Shown: positions 1-8,600 of the stretch, piece by piece | Position numbering within the stretch: the stretch's first letter is position 1 | How the letters are laid out: every line of letters starts with the position of its first letter | From: Apostichopus leukothele | Taxonomy: Eukaryota > Echinodermata > Holothuroidea > Aspidochirotida > Stichopodidae | Assembly: GCA_010014835.2 (NCBI GenBank) | Contig: JAAAKB020054855.1 | Coordinates: 1 to 34,618, forward strand | Length of the DNA stretch: 34,618 nucleotides | Direction of reading: 5' to 3' | The notes under the pieces: model-generated | Databases searched by the model: none | The model's input: only the letters and a program-made list of their open reading frames with translations | What the model was told of the DNA's origin: nothing | Program-made: the position numbers and the translations under genes

Positions 1-5
1 CTCGG

Positions 6-136
6 TTGTGATTTCTAAAGAATCACCACGTCCTCGGAAGAATTCTATTGTATGGGGTATTGTTAAGGTTAGGGTACTGTACGTGGATTTGAACAATGGA
101 AAATACAATGGGGTCCTCGGTCTGAATGTAATACAA
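6..136. repeat. Dispersed repeat, copy A
   Basis: This stretch matches 26819-26940 over about 125 bases in the same orientation. Shared blocks include AAGAATTCTATTGT, GGGTATTGTT, GGATTTGAACAATGG, GTGGGGTCCTC in near-identical form, and a common AATGTAA. Small indels and substitutions separate the copies, so this looks like an old interspersed element and not a recent duplication. I see no terminal inverted repeats, target-site duplications or coding potential that would name its class. The open frames across it on both strands are not convincing genes. Confidence 0.8.
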
Positions 137-398
137 ACATGTGTGTGTGCCTGTGTGTGCTGGACAACAGGGCTGAAATGTTGTCACTAGGGCATAGGCT
201 GAAATGTTGGCAATGGTATTAGGTTTGGTCAGTGTTTTCAAGACCGTGCAAAATAAGAGGAGGGGAATATATTTCCTTTCTTTAGTATTTATTTCCCATA
301 CTATTGCGGATTTTCTCCCCCCCCATTTCTTAATGATTCCATAATTTAACAATTGTTATGTTGATTCATTGCCCCTCAACCTCACCCTACAACTGCAG

Positions 399-506
399 GA
401 ACTGAACAGTCCCAATCAGTACGACACTGCGGTGACTCTGTCGGGACTGGGCTGTTTCTTAACCCCAGAGCTCTCGCAGGACATAACCCAGGATATCATG
501 GGCTTG
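399..506 (+). CDS. AP3D1: Orphan exon of AP-3 adaptor complex delta subunit
   Basis: Thirty-six codons sit between a CTGCAG acceptor and a GTAAGG donor, phase 0 at both ends. The peptide contains ELNSPNQYDTAV followed by LSGLGCFLTPEL and a DI-DIMGL ending. This matches the N-terminal alpha-solenoid of AP-3 delta adaptins (SSPSQYDTG, GLSCFVTPDLARDL in vertebrates as I remember them) better than gamma or alpha adaptins. AP-3 delta is a large subunit of the heterotetramer that sorts cargo to lysosomes and related organelles. No other adaptin exon is recognisable in the window, and the next + strand gene (IQGAP) starts 5 kb on. Reading through the donor meets a stop at 567-569. It may be the end of a gene entering from the left with a very long intron, a partial duplicate, or an assembly join. 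Confidence 0.72.
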
Positions 507-511
507 GTAAG

Positions 512-685
512 GTCGTTGATGATCATGGTGGTGGTGGTCCACGCCTGGCCGACTCTGCAGCAGAGCTAGAGGAGAGTTTGTGGTTCGAGCGATTACCAGC
601 AAAGGTCGTCAATTTTTTAGCGGCGCGTGGAATCTTTCGTAACTTGCTCGTCAACGAGAATACGAAACTGCACACTGTTTTGTGA
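512..685 (+). other. Unrecognised coding-like stretch, possible terminal exon
   Basis: A frame different from the AP-3 delta exon stays open for 57 codons and ends in TGA at 683-685. It starts acidic and glycine-rich (VVDDHGGGG) and continues through LADSAAELEE, LWFERLPAKVV and NFLAARGIFRN to a C-terminus TKLHTVL. It is richer in G+C and CpG than its surroundings. A plausible acceptor (GACTCTGCAG, ending at 560) precedes most of it, and ATTAAA lies at 764-769, about 80 bases after the stop, so it could be the last exon of a gene. From that acceptor the frame needs a preceding exon ending in phase 1, whereas the AP-3 delta exon ends in phase 0 and would hit a stop at once, so the two do not splice together. 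I do not recognise the protein family. A chance open frame is possible. Confidence 0.3.
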
Positions 686-1185
686 ATGTACAAAAGGATT
701 TAACTTTAGGATCATGTGATAGCTTGCTTTCTCCGTTTATAAATACCTGATAAATATGCTCTGATTAAACCAACATCCTCTGACTATTTATATTTTTCTT
801 CTTACTTGGAGATTAAGAACTGCTGCTTCACAGCAAAATTTCACATATATTTACAACAATATTATAGTTTTGTACCATTTGTGAACTTTAGCACATGATA
901 TTTGTTTGGTCACCATGTTCAAACACACATTTGGCAAAAAAAGACCCGTAAATAATGCATATGAACAAACTGTACAAAAATCAATCTAGAAGCTGATTTT
1001 TAGAACAGAATGTAAATAAGTGTATAGAGAATTTACCACAAACTAGCCCAGACATCTGCCTTACTATTCTGCCTGCGTTACAGGTACATGACGTACTATA
1101 CACACTGTAACATGACATGTGTAAAGTCTCTCAATGTACAAACGTATTGGATTTTGGGAGACATATGGCTGTGTTGAAAGTAAAT
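686..1185. other. AT-rich non-coding stretch
   Basis: No exon is recognisable here. The stretch holds ATTAAA at 764-769, a candidate polyadenylation signal for the unexplained frame ending at 685, and otherwise AT-rich unique sequence. Confidence 0.5.
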
Positions 1186-1270
1186 AATAAATAAAATAAA
1201 TAATAAATACGTCATTTATATACCGCTAAATCACAAAAAGTATCAAAGCGCTTCACAAAAAAAAAAAAAC
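1186..1270 (-). mobile_element. 3' end of a CR1/L2-like LINE (antisense)
   Basis: Read on the - strand this is GAAGCGCTTTGATAC, then TTTAGCGGTATATAAATGAC, ending in a tail of TTTATT-type repeats (plus-strand 1181-1208). The AGCGCT box followed by a GCG(C/G)TATATAAAT box and a short AT microsatellite tail recurs at 23775-23860 and, in weaker form, at 1880-1925. That is the usual layout of LINE 3' ends that prime on a short repeat. An A-run (1258-1270) borders it, and AT-rich sequence of possible 3' UTR origin continues to about 1370. No protein-coding part is left. Confidence 0.6.
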
Positions 1271-1871
1271 GATAAAAAGGAAATAAATACAGTGAAAACA
1301 AATAATATCCAAATAAAAATAATCCTAAAATACCAATAAGTAAGAAATAATAGTCCCTATTTCACACCATTTTATCCATAATTTGTAAGTCGGTACTATA
1401 TGCCAGACACAATATCACACACTTCTGTAAAAACAGTAAGTTAGAAAGAGGAAATGAGGAAAGAGAGAAACATGATTTTTGTTCCATAATTTTAGCCAGT
1501 TATGTACGACAACAGAGCATTTCAATCCGAGTACACACTACACGTTACAGCTCTAGTACATACAGTATGCTGTACTGACTAAATGTGTTTGTACAGAGAA
1601 TGGAAATACCAATAGTTGTTTGTATTCAATGGAGCTACAGTATTTGTATTGATTCCTTAGTTCAATAGACTTGGTGGCTGGCCATCCATCTCAGTGGAGG
1701 AAGGTCAAGTTGTTGTCGTCTGTGCGGGATGTTGTTTAGGACCCTGTCCATGGGAAAGATAGCTAACGACCTTAGGTCATTACAGATTGATCCAGTTTGC
1801 TCAAAATTGCTGATACTTTTTCAAAAGTACTTCTAAATGGTCAGCAAATGATAGACTGTAGATACTGAAAC
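1271..1871. other. AT-rich non-coding stretch
   Basis: No reading frame or recognisable exon. The first 100 bases are very AT-rich and may be 3' UTR of the LINE remnant to the left. Two TACAGTA heptamers fall at about 1563 and 1635. The rest looks like unique intergenic sequence. Confidence 0.5.
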
Positions 1872-2990
1872 AAATTATTATTATAATAAATAAATAAATA
1901 AATAAATACCATATATTAAAGTGCTGTTATCAGGAAATAAAACATGCTCAAGAGCCCTGTACAAAAAAACAAATACCTGGAATATAAAATTACCAAACTT
2001 AAGAAAACCTAAAAGTAATAACAACAGCAATAAAAGTAAAATATGATATAAGACAGGATTATAAACCACAATAAAGAACATAAAAATATAAATAAATATA
2101 CATAAAAATGGGCACAGTAATGTGAATAAAACAACTAATAAGATTAATGCCCATACTCAAGCCTAAAAAGATAAGTTTTCAAATGCTTCTTAAAAGTGTC
2201 AATTGATGTGACATTTCTCAAGTGATGAGGAAGAGAATTCCAGAGTTTAGGACCTGCTGCACTGAAAGAACAATCTCCATATGTGACTTTGTTAGTATGA
2301 GGAATGATTAGAGAAAGATGACTTTGGGACCGTAATGCCCTAGCTGGCGTGTAGCGTTTCACCAAATCAGACATATAACTCGGAGATTGATCATTAAGAA
2401 TACGAAAAACGTGCATAATGAGTTTGTAATTTATCCGGCGATGAATTGGCAACCAATGCAGGTCTCGGAGTACAGGAGTGATGTGTTCGCAACGACGGGT
2501 TCTGGTGATAATTCTTGCAGCCGTATTCTGGACCCTCTGTAGTTTTTTGATTGAGGAGCATGACGTTCCATTCAGGAGAGCATTACAGTAATCGAGACGA
2601 GATGTAACTAGCGAATGGACGAGAGACTTAGTTACCTCCTCATTAAGGGATGGACGAATTCTCCCGATGATGCGTAATTGGTTGTAACAAGAGCGACTAA
2701 TTAAATTTATATGGTTTTCCATAGACAAATGCGAGTCGAACAACACTCCGAGATTCCGTACTGATGTCGAGGGTGGAATAACATCATTGCCCATTCTCAA
2801 TGAAGGAAGGTGGATCGTTCGTTTGCTATGCTTTGAATGGAAAAATATCACGTCTGTCTTGTCATCGTTAAGCTTAAGCATGTTATCAGCCATCCATTTT
2901 CTGACATCTTCAAGACATGTCTCCAATATATGTAGAGGATTAATTGCATCAGGAGAATCAAGTGGCTTAAACGAAAGGTGACAATAACAT
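1872..2990 (-). mobile_element. 5'-truncated CR1/L2-like LINE
   Basis: A - strand non-LTR retrotransposon copy. It contains the C-terminal reverse transcriptase region (2144-2990), a 3' UTR of about 265 bases, and a tail of ATTT repeats at plus 1885-1908. The UTR ends in an AGCACTTTAATATATGG box like the GCGCTATATAA box of the other LINE tails here. The 5' break is near 2990, where the frame starts just past where the YADD catalytic box should be. 5' truncation at that kind of point is the usual result of incomplete target-primed reverse transcription. Target-site duplications could not be defined by eye. Confidence 0.85.
2144..2990 (-). pseudogene. LINE reverse transcriptase, C-terminal fragment
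   Basis: An uninterrupted frame runs from about 2990 to a TAA at 2144-2146. The first in-frame near-cognate start gives 260 residues, but the frame extends upstream through HLSFKPLDSPDAINPL to a TGA at 3005-3007. Landmarks in order are WMADNMLKLNDDKT (palm/thumb), VRNLGVLFDSHLSM, SRLDYCNALLNG, LQRVQNTAARII, LHWLPIHRRINYK and, near the end, GPKLWNSLPHHLR and FKKHLKTYLF. These are the conserved post-palm motifs of CR1/L2/Jockey-like reverse transcriptases. The endonuclease, fingers and YADD catalytic box are missing, so it cannot be an active polymerase. The absence of stops and frameshifts suggests fairly recent insertion. Confidence 0.85.
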
Positions 2991-3007
2991 TCAATGGTTT
3001 TAGGTCA

Positions 3008-3713
3008 AACAGCTACTGTAGCTCCGTACATATCAGCTCCCATTACTAACTTGTATTAAGGGTTAAGAAAAACAGTCTGCCCCAGGTTCCAGGTTGAGTT
3101 TTGTAAGTGTAATATTACTGTAAAGTACAGATATGAATCATATTAGACTTGTGCAGAGATTTGGTACTTACTACTAAATCAACAGAGGCCTTCAGTTGGC
3201 ACTTTTGGCTTCAATATGTAGATATGCTTTGTTCCCTGATGACTCAACTGAAGAAAACAGGAAAGAAAGAAAGAGAAAACAAAATTGAAAGTACAACAGT
3301 TTGATTTTCTATCGGCTAAGATATATGGCCACACCTTGCAACCATATCCCAGAAGGATAGAGCTCAGGTTACAAAAGCTCCCAAGAGTTTTCCTTACTTT
3401 TCTCAAATATGTACTGTATGGAAAGTTTAAATATGGTCCATGTAAAAGTCCTGCTACCTAGCAGTCTTCAAGTATCAAAGTGCAGTATTACCCCAACATT
3501 TTGATTTCCTTTTACCAGAAGGGGTCTAGCCGAAAATTGCCCCCCAAAAAATGTGTTACACAACCTATCAATACCATTCAAAAGCTTAAAGGGTTGATTG
3601 AAAGTTACTGAAAATCTGGTTGATTTGACATGGATTGACCAAATTTTAACAAAAGTTCTACAATAATCATTACATAGCCCAGTGTACGGAGGGCACATGT
3701 ATCCCTGCATGGC
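3008..3713. other. Spacer between two LINE fragments
   Basis: No exon recognised. The - strand frame that runs through 3468-3719 only continues the neighbouring LINE frame past its natural end and has no coding character of its own. Two TACTGTA heptamers occur near 3014 and 3116, and a third near 3411. Confidence 0.5.
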
Positions 3714-4030
3714 AGTTAATAATAATAATAACAAATATTGATCATGCGCAAGCCGCAAGTATCCACCCAGAAAAAGGGTGCTTAAGGCGCAAAAAGCTTG
3801 CCGATTAAAGTGAGTTTTAAGCTTCTTTTTAAAGGAGGAGATAATCTTAGCTGTCTTGATTTCAAGTGGTAACATATTCCACAATCGCGGTGCAGTGCTT
3901 GAAAAAGATTGATCCCCACAAGAATGGTTGGAGTTAGATTTCCTGAGAAGTAACTTATCATTTGAATGCAGATTACAGGTGGGAATATATTCTTGAACCA
4001 TATCAGAGGTATATAGAGGCACCATATTTA
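3714..4030 (-). mobile_element. 3' fragment of a second CR1/L2-like LINE
   Basis: Read on the - strand, the peptide MVPLYTSDMVQEYIPTCNL, then SCGDQSFSSTAPRLWNMLP, then SFKKKLKTHFNRQAF is the C-terminal end of a CR1/L2-like reverse transcriptase. It corresponds to the last third of the 2144-2926 frame but is clearly diverged from it (APRLWNMLPLEIK against GPKLWNSLPHHLR), so it is a different family. A short 3' UTR containing a GCGCCTTAAGCACCC segment follows, and the copy ends in (ATT)n at plus 3718-3731. The 5' break is near 4030. No stop falls inside the surviving coding part. Confidence 0.8.
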
Positions 4031-5390
4031 CATTAGTTTTTCCTGAAACAGAATTTAAATATATTGTAATCTGTCAGTTATTGAAGTTGCAAAATATCAT
4101 CCATTAAGTGTCATTTTGGACCATGTATGTATTAGAGACGGGAAACTCTGGTGTATCATGGAACTTCTTTCAGGGGTTGTGGGGAGTTGGGTTGCAGTGA
4201 GAGTTAGACCCAATTGCCTAAATCTCTCTGGGTACATGATACATCCATATGCTGTCATTTTAGGCCAATTGCCTAATCTCTGGGTACATGGAAAAATTTG
4301 GAAGTACAACAGTATGTGCACATTTGAACGTGCAGCCAATTGTGGGGTAGTATCCTGTCTTGACTTATTCCATTGATGGAGGGCCCCCTTGCCCTTTCCC
4401 TTGCCCTCATCCTCCCCCTCCCGAATGGCCAAATTCTGTTACCATGTTTACTGTACAGTATACTGACTGTCAGTGGTAATGGTATTGTGATGGTTTGACT
4501 ATTGTCTGAGTGATGTCAGGACAATTTCATGATGCTAGAGAATTTGAGATCTCCAGGATGAATCACTTTATAGCAGAGATCATTATTATTTTTCTTTTGG
4601 CTCAAGTGGAATTATCTCAGTCCTGATTGAACTGTGGATGACACCAATTGCACTCCACATAAAACCACTCTGTGCCAATTGATATTACTTTCCAAAAGTT
4701 GGCCAAGTTTGACCTGAGAACAATCAGTCACTTAGCTGGTACAAATATTTTATGTCAGTCAGATAGGATTTCAGGGCTTCTTCACAACAACAGGAAAGGG
4801 TACTCATATTGCCTTCAAAGAGTTATATTGTGCCAAGGCACCAGTGATGTGGCTGTTATTCCAGAGAGGAAACAATTGGGGGGCCTCGGCTTTCCCTCCA
4901 CCCACTTTTCGTGATAATCAGACTGTTTACAGATCTACGTGTGTTCGAAGGTCTTGTCTTACAATGTTCCTAGATAATTTGTAACATGCATTGGACAACA
5001 TTTTTGAGCAATGCTTCGGAACTGGTCGGATTGGTTAACTGGGTGTTGTGATTTGAAATTTGAAAGTTTTTCACAATGTTAATGTTATTGTGTTACTTTG
5101 GCATCCTTGTTCAATCATTTTGTAGTGGAATGATATCAGTTCCAAACTATCCAAAAGATCATGTTTAAGCCGAGGAGAAATGGTGTTTAATTTCATGCCT
5201 CATTGGAAGTTACTGGTACCTAGTCTCTACAAGTTCAATGGGTAGCATGGAATTTTAGTTTGGGTGAACTACATATAGGTAAATGAGTCTTTCTTCAAGT
5301 TCATTTTGGTTCACTTTTGGATTTACTGCATCGCACCATCTCCATCTGTCAGATATTGTAGTAGCATTGGACATTTCTCGATGATCTGCC
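4031..5390. other. Intergenic sequence upstream of IQGAP
   Basis: No exon recognised. A direct repeat, CCAATTGCCTAAATCT and its near copy, lies at 4209-4238 and 4265-4290. A pyrimidine-rich tract (CCCTTGCCCTTTCCCTTGCC and onward) covers 4384-4424. A TACTGTA and a TACAGTA overlap around 4450. Reading frames here are short and lack family motifs. Confidence 0.5.
4209..4290. repeat. Short direct repeat, two copies
   Basis: The block CCAATTGCC-TAA-TCTCT-GGGTACATG occurs at 4209-4238 and again at 4265-4290, about 56 bases apart, with small indels. It looks like a local duplication. Confidence 0.7.
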
Positions 5391-5464
5391 GACGTGATTC
5401 CAATGGGATGTTAAACGTACGTTTCCCGCTCATCTTCAGTGAGCTTTAGCCAAACGTAGAATAA
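5391..5464 (+). promoter_or_regulatory. Candidate proximal promoter / 5' UTR of IQGAP exon 1
   Basis: A GACGTGA element (5391-5397, similar to a CRE half-site) and a CCAAT box (5400-5404) lie 60-75 bases before the first ATG. CpG dinucleotides are more frequent here than in flanking DNA. No clear TATA box is present. The transcription start cannot be fixed from sequence alone, and these short motifs could be chance. Confidence 0.25.
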
Positions 5465-5669
5465 ATGATGGATATAAACTGGAATAAAGCTGAAGAAGTC
5501 GTATCGGTGTTTAGCGATTTTGCTAACGGGTTGATAAGTCCGAGGTATCAAACCGGTGTGAGAGGTGGTAGAGATGCAGATGAAGTGCCTAGGAGGCGGG
5601 CCTTTTCTTTTGCAGTGTCGGAGGTACCTAGGGATAGACACCCTTCATTGAGGGACACCTGTTGGATCT
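5465..5669 (+). CDS. IQGAP1: IQGAP exon 1 (divergent N-terminus)
   Basis: A 68-codon frame ends in ...DTCWI plus one base at a GTAAGT donor, and that base joins the two bases opening exon 2 to make a serine codon. An in-frame TAA directly precedes the first ATG. The second ATG (5468) has the better context, with A at -3 and G at +4, so it may be the real start. The peptide is rich in arginine and acidic residues (TGVRGGRDADEVPRRRAFSF) and has no domain I recognise. It is about 45 residues longer than the corresponding part of vertebrate IQGAPs. G+C is higher than in the flanks. Support comes from phase, donor and composition, not from homology. Confidence 0.62.
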
Positions 5670-8600
5670 GTAAGTTTAATACAGTTTGTTGAATTATCTT
5701 TCCGACGGTCTTCGTTGAATGTTTTTACAGCACAGGGTGTTGATACCCAGGGTATCTACTTTATATTTAGACGATGAATGGAAAGTTGTTAATGGCTATA
5801 ATGGCTTTATATTTGTTTCTGTGTTTGGCATCAATTTCTGCTAGTCTTATAGACATCGTGTTCACTTCACAAGAGTTGAGATGATTTAATGATAAAGCCT
5901 TTAGTTTATTAATGACAGGGACACTTTGTCCTAGTGTACAGTAACAGAGTATTAGTAGCTTTGCAGTTCCACTTTCATCTTCAAATTCAGCGATTGAAGA
6001 GTAAACATGGTAATTATGTGCATGTGATTCATTCCAACAATCAGTACGTACTGTACGTACTGGGAACAGTATTCAAGAGAACTGATGTTTTCACATTTCC
6101 AGTGTTAGGCTAGTTGAATTCCAAATGTTTTATGTTTCAGTACTGTAACCTTGGTGAAGCACAGTGGATAATTTAGTGCTCAAATTTATTGTAGCTCTTG
6201 TGAAGCCTCTGAGTTGTTTGTCTGTAAATGAAAGACTATGGGTCCTGTGTAAAACAGTTTAGTGTAAAACTTTGGACTTTGCTTAGCAATGTGACCATTT
6301 TCCATCTAGCATTTTTATGATGCGATACTGGACAAATTCCTCCCTGAAGTAACTTTGTTATGTGGTTTGTCCAAAATTTGTAAATCATTTCAGAAAATAT
6401 GTAAGTTGATCTGCACTGTACAGCAAGATAGAAAATTCATGTTGTAAAAGTGAATCCAGAGCAGGTACAGTATGTACTGTACAATAGAAGGGTCTGAAAA
6501 AATTAAGTCTTGTGCCTGTGGACTTGCTCGGACAGAGCTATTTAAAACTTACTTAGTTATTCGTTACTAGACCAGATTTAGAGTGAAATATACAGTAGAC
6601 TGCTATGGCTTTCAAAGTGTGAGATTAATGGTACTTAGGTAATATTTCCACACTTACTGTATGTGTTTAAGGATTTGGAAACGGATGGACAGCAATTGAC
6701 CCATTGAAGTACTTTATTTTAACTTCCATGGTTACGGGTTTAGTAATCTTTAATACAAAAGTAAATAGAGAATTGGGTCAGTCTGTGAATATTTTGAAAG
6801 TTTTACATTGTTTAACTGTTCTTGTTTGAAATTTTAAGTTTTATCGTTGAAGTTCATGTAATTTCCAAAGGAAACTTTCGATTTTTCATATAAGTTAAAC
6901 TTGTGACATGAAAAAAATGAAAGTTGTAAGCTTAAGAAATTGAAGCCAGTATATGTCCAACTGAAAGCAATGAAGAGAATAGAATAACAAAGAAATAATT
7001 TTAGTGCAATGGAATGGAAGGGAAAAAAAACAACAGCTGCAGAGAAGAAAGAAAGTTCTGACAGAATTAGTGTTTTTTGTGAAGCTAAATTTAGCTTTGC
7101 TTTGTCTCACCATTGTAAAGTTTAATTAGGAGATGGTTTGCTTTAAAATCAATAAAGAGTAATTAAAGTTAACAAAGATTGTGTAGTACTTTTCAAATTC
7201 TTGGTAATTTCTGGTCTTTTTTACTTAGTTTATGTCAGAATTTATTTCCTATTTGAGGCCTGACAATAAATCTTTACAACTTGGGATAAACTGAAGCGTC
7301 TCTGCTGCAATTATTTACTCGCTAAATCATCATACAGCAGGAACAAGATACAGTACGATCTTTACTCCAATTTTGATGAACAAAGTATACATACAGTTAT
7401 AGTTTAGGCAAAGTACAGTTCCCCTTTTATATTTTTGCCAACCTGCTGGAGTAGGCTTGTCTGCCCCTTCCCCTTCCCCCTCCCCATCCCCATCACAGAC
7501 TACAGTTTAACATTCATTTCAATGTTCTAGTCAGCTCATGTACAGTAGCAGCTGTATTTGGTACAGCAGATTCATATTTGAAGGTCAACTGCTGACTTGT
7601 AGTAACTATGAGTACAACATCTGGAGTACAAGCTCAAATACATTTCCTCTTGCTATGAGTACAAGTCTGTAAGAGAGGGTAAGAGTACTTGAGTTTGCAC
7701 TATTATCTATTCTACATTCCAAATTTGCCTCGAAGACTAGAAGGAGTACATATCTATAGTAAAGATGAGTTTGAGTACTTATGTACAGGCAAACTTAGTA
7801 CAGGCAGGTCTGGTCAACTGTCAGTTGTGTTGCCCCACGGCACAAAAATGTTTAATTTTTTGAAGACCATCTCGTGTGAAGAAATGGCACCTAGTTTCTG
7901 TGTGGATGAAAAGCCCACCTTACTTCAACTGACCATTGGCCAGGAGCCCAGGACCCAAACCTAAGGCCACTTAGCTGTCTGGTTTAGTTGGCTTCTAAGG
8001 CCTCCCATCTACTGTACCATAGCATTAGTAATGTTGGCCTTAAACCGAGATATAAGTTTCTTAATTGAATACAAAACATTGAGAAGGATCAACAGAGTTT
8101 GTTGATGACAGATCTGTATATCTAGGTATGCCATTGGATTATGAAAATGTAGTTGAAATGCATTCAACCGACTATATCTCAAGCTTAAGCCTAGATAAAG
8201 AGGCCAAAAAAACCACTAGAACGTATGAATACAAACTATATGTCATTGCTCTCTCTCTATTTCTACTTGAATGAGAAAATGTACGATTCCAAAGGAAAGT
8301 TTGATGTAAGCTATGCCCTGGATGCAAGGTCCACAGTTTACATAATCTATAGTTTGACTATTTTCAAGTATCATTTAAAAAGTTTTGCATAATTTGTATA
8401 TTTAGCTTCAGAAGATTTGACACAGGTCATACTCAGCGACCAACCTTTAAGTCCAGTGTTCTTTGACCTGCTGTAGGTACTGTGTCAACTAGAGCTCTGT
8501 ATAGACCATGCTGCAGTCTAAGAGAACAACCTCATGAGGACATCAGAAATACTGGTTAGTCTTACGTAGCGTTGCAGTTTTTTCATTCCAAGTTTTAGAT

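Noticed and set aside
3468-3717. Continuation of the second LINE frame beyond the (ATT)n tail
   Set aside because: The element's natural 3' end is at the (ATT)n tail near 3718; the frame simply stays open by chance past it.
7689-7964. 91-codon open frame in intron 1
   Set aside because: No family motif; it overlaps a GAGTAC repeat cluster and has no splice or polyadenylation context.
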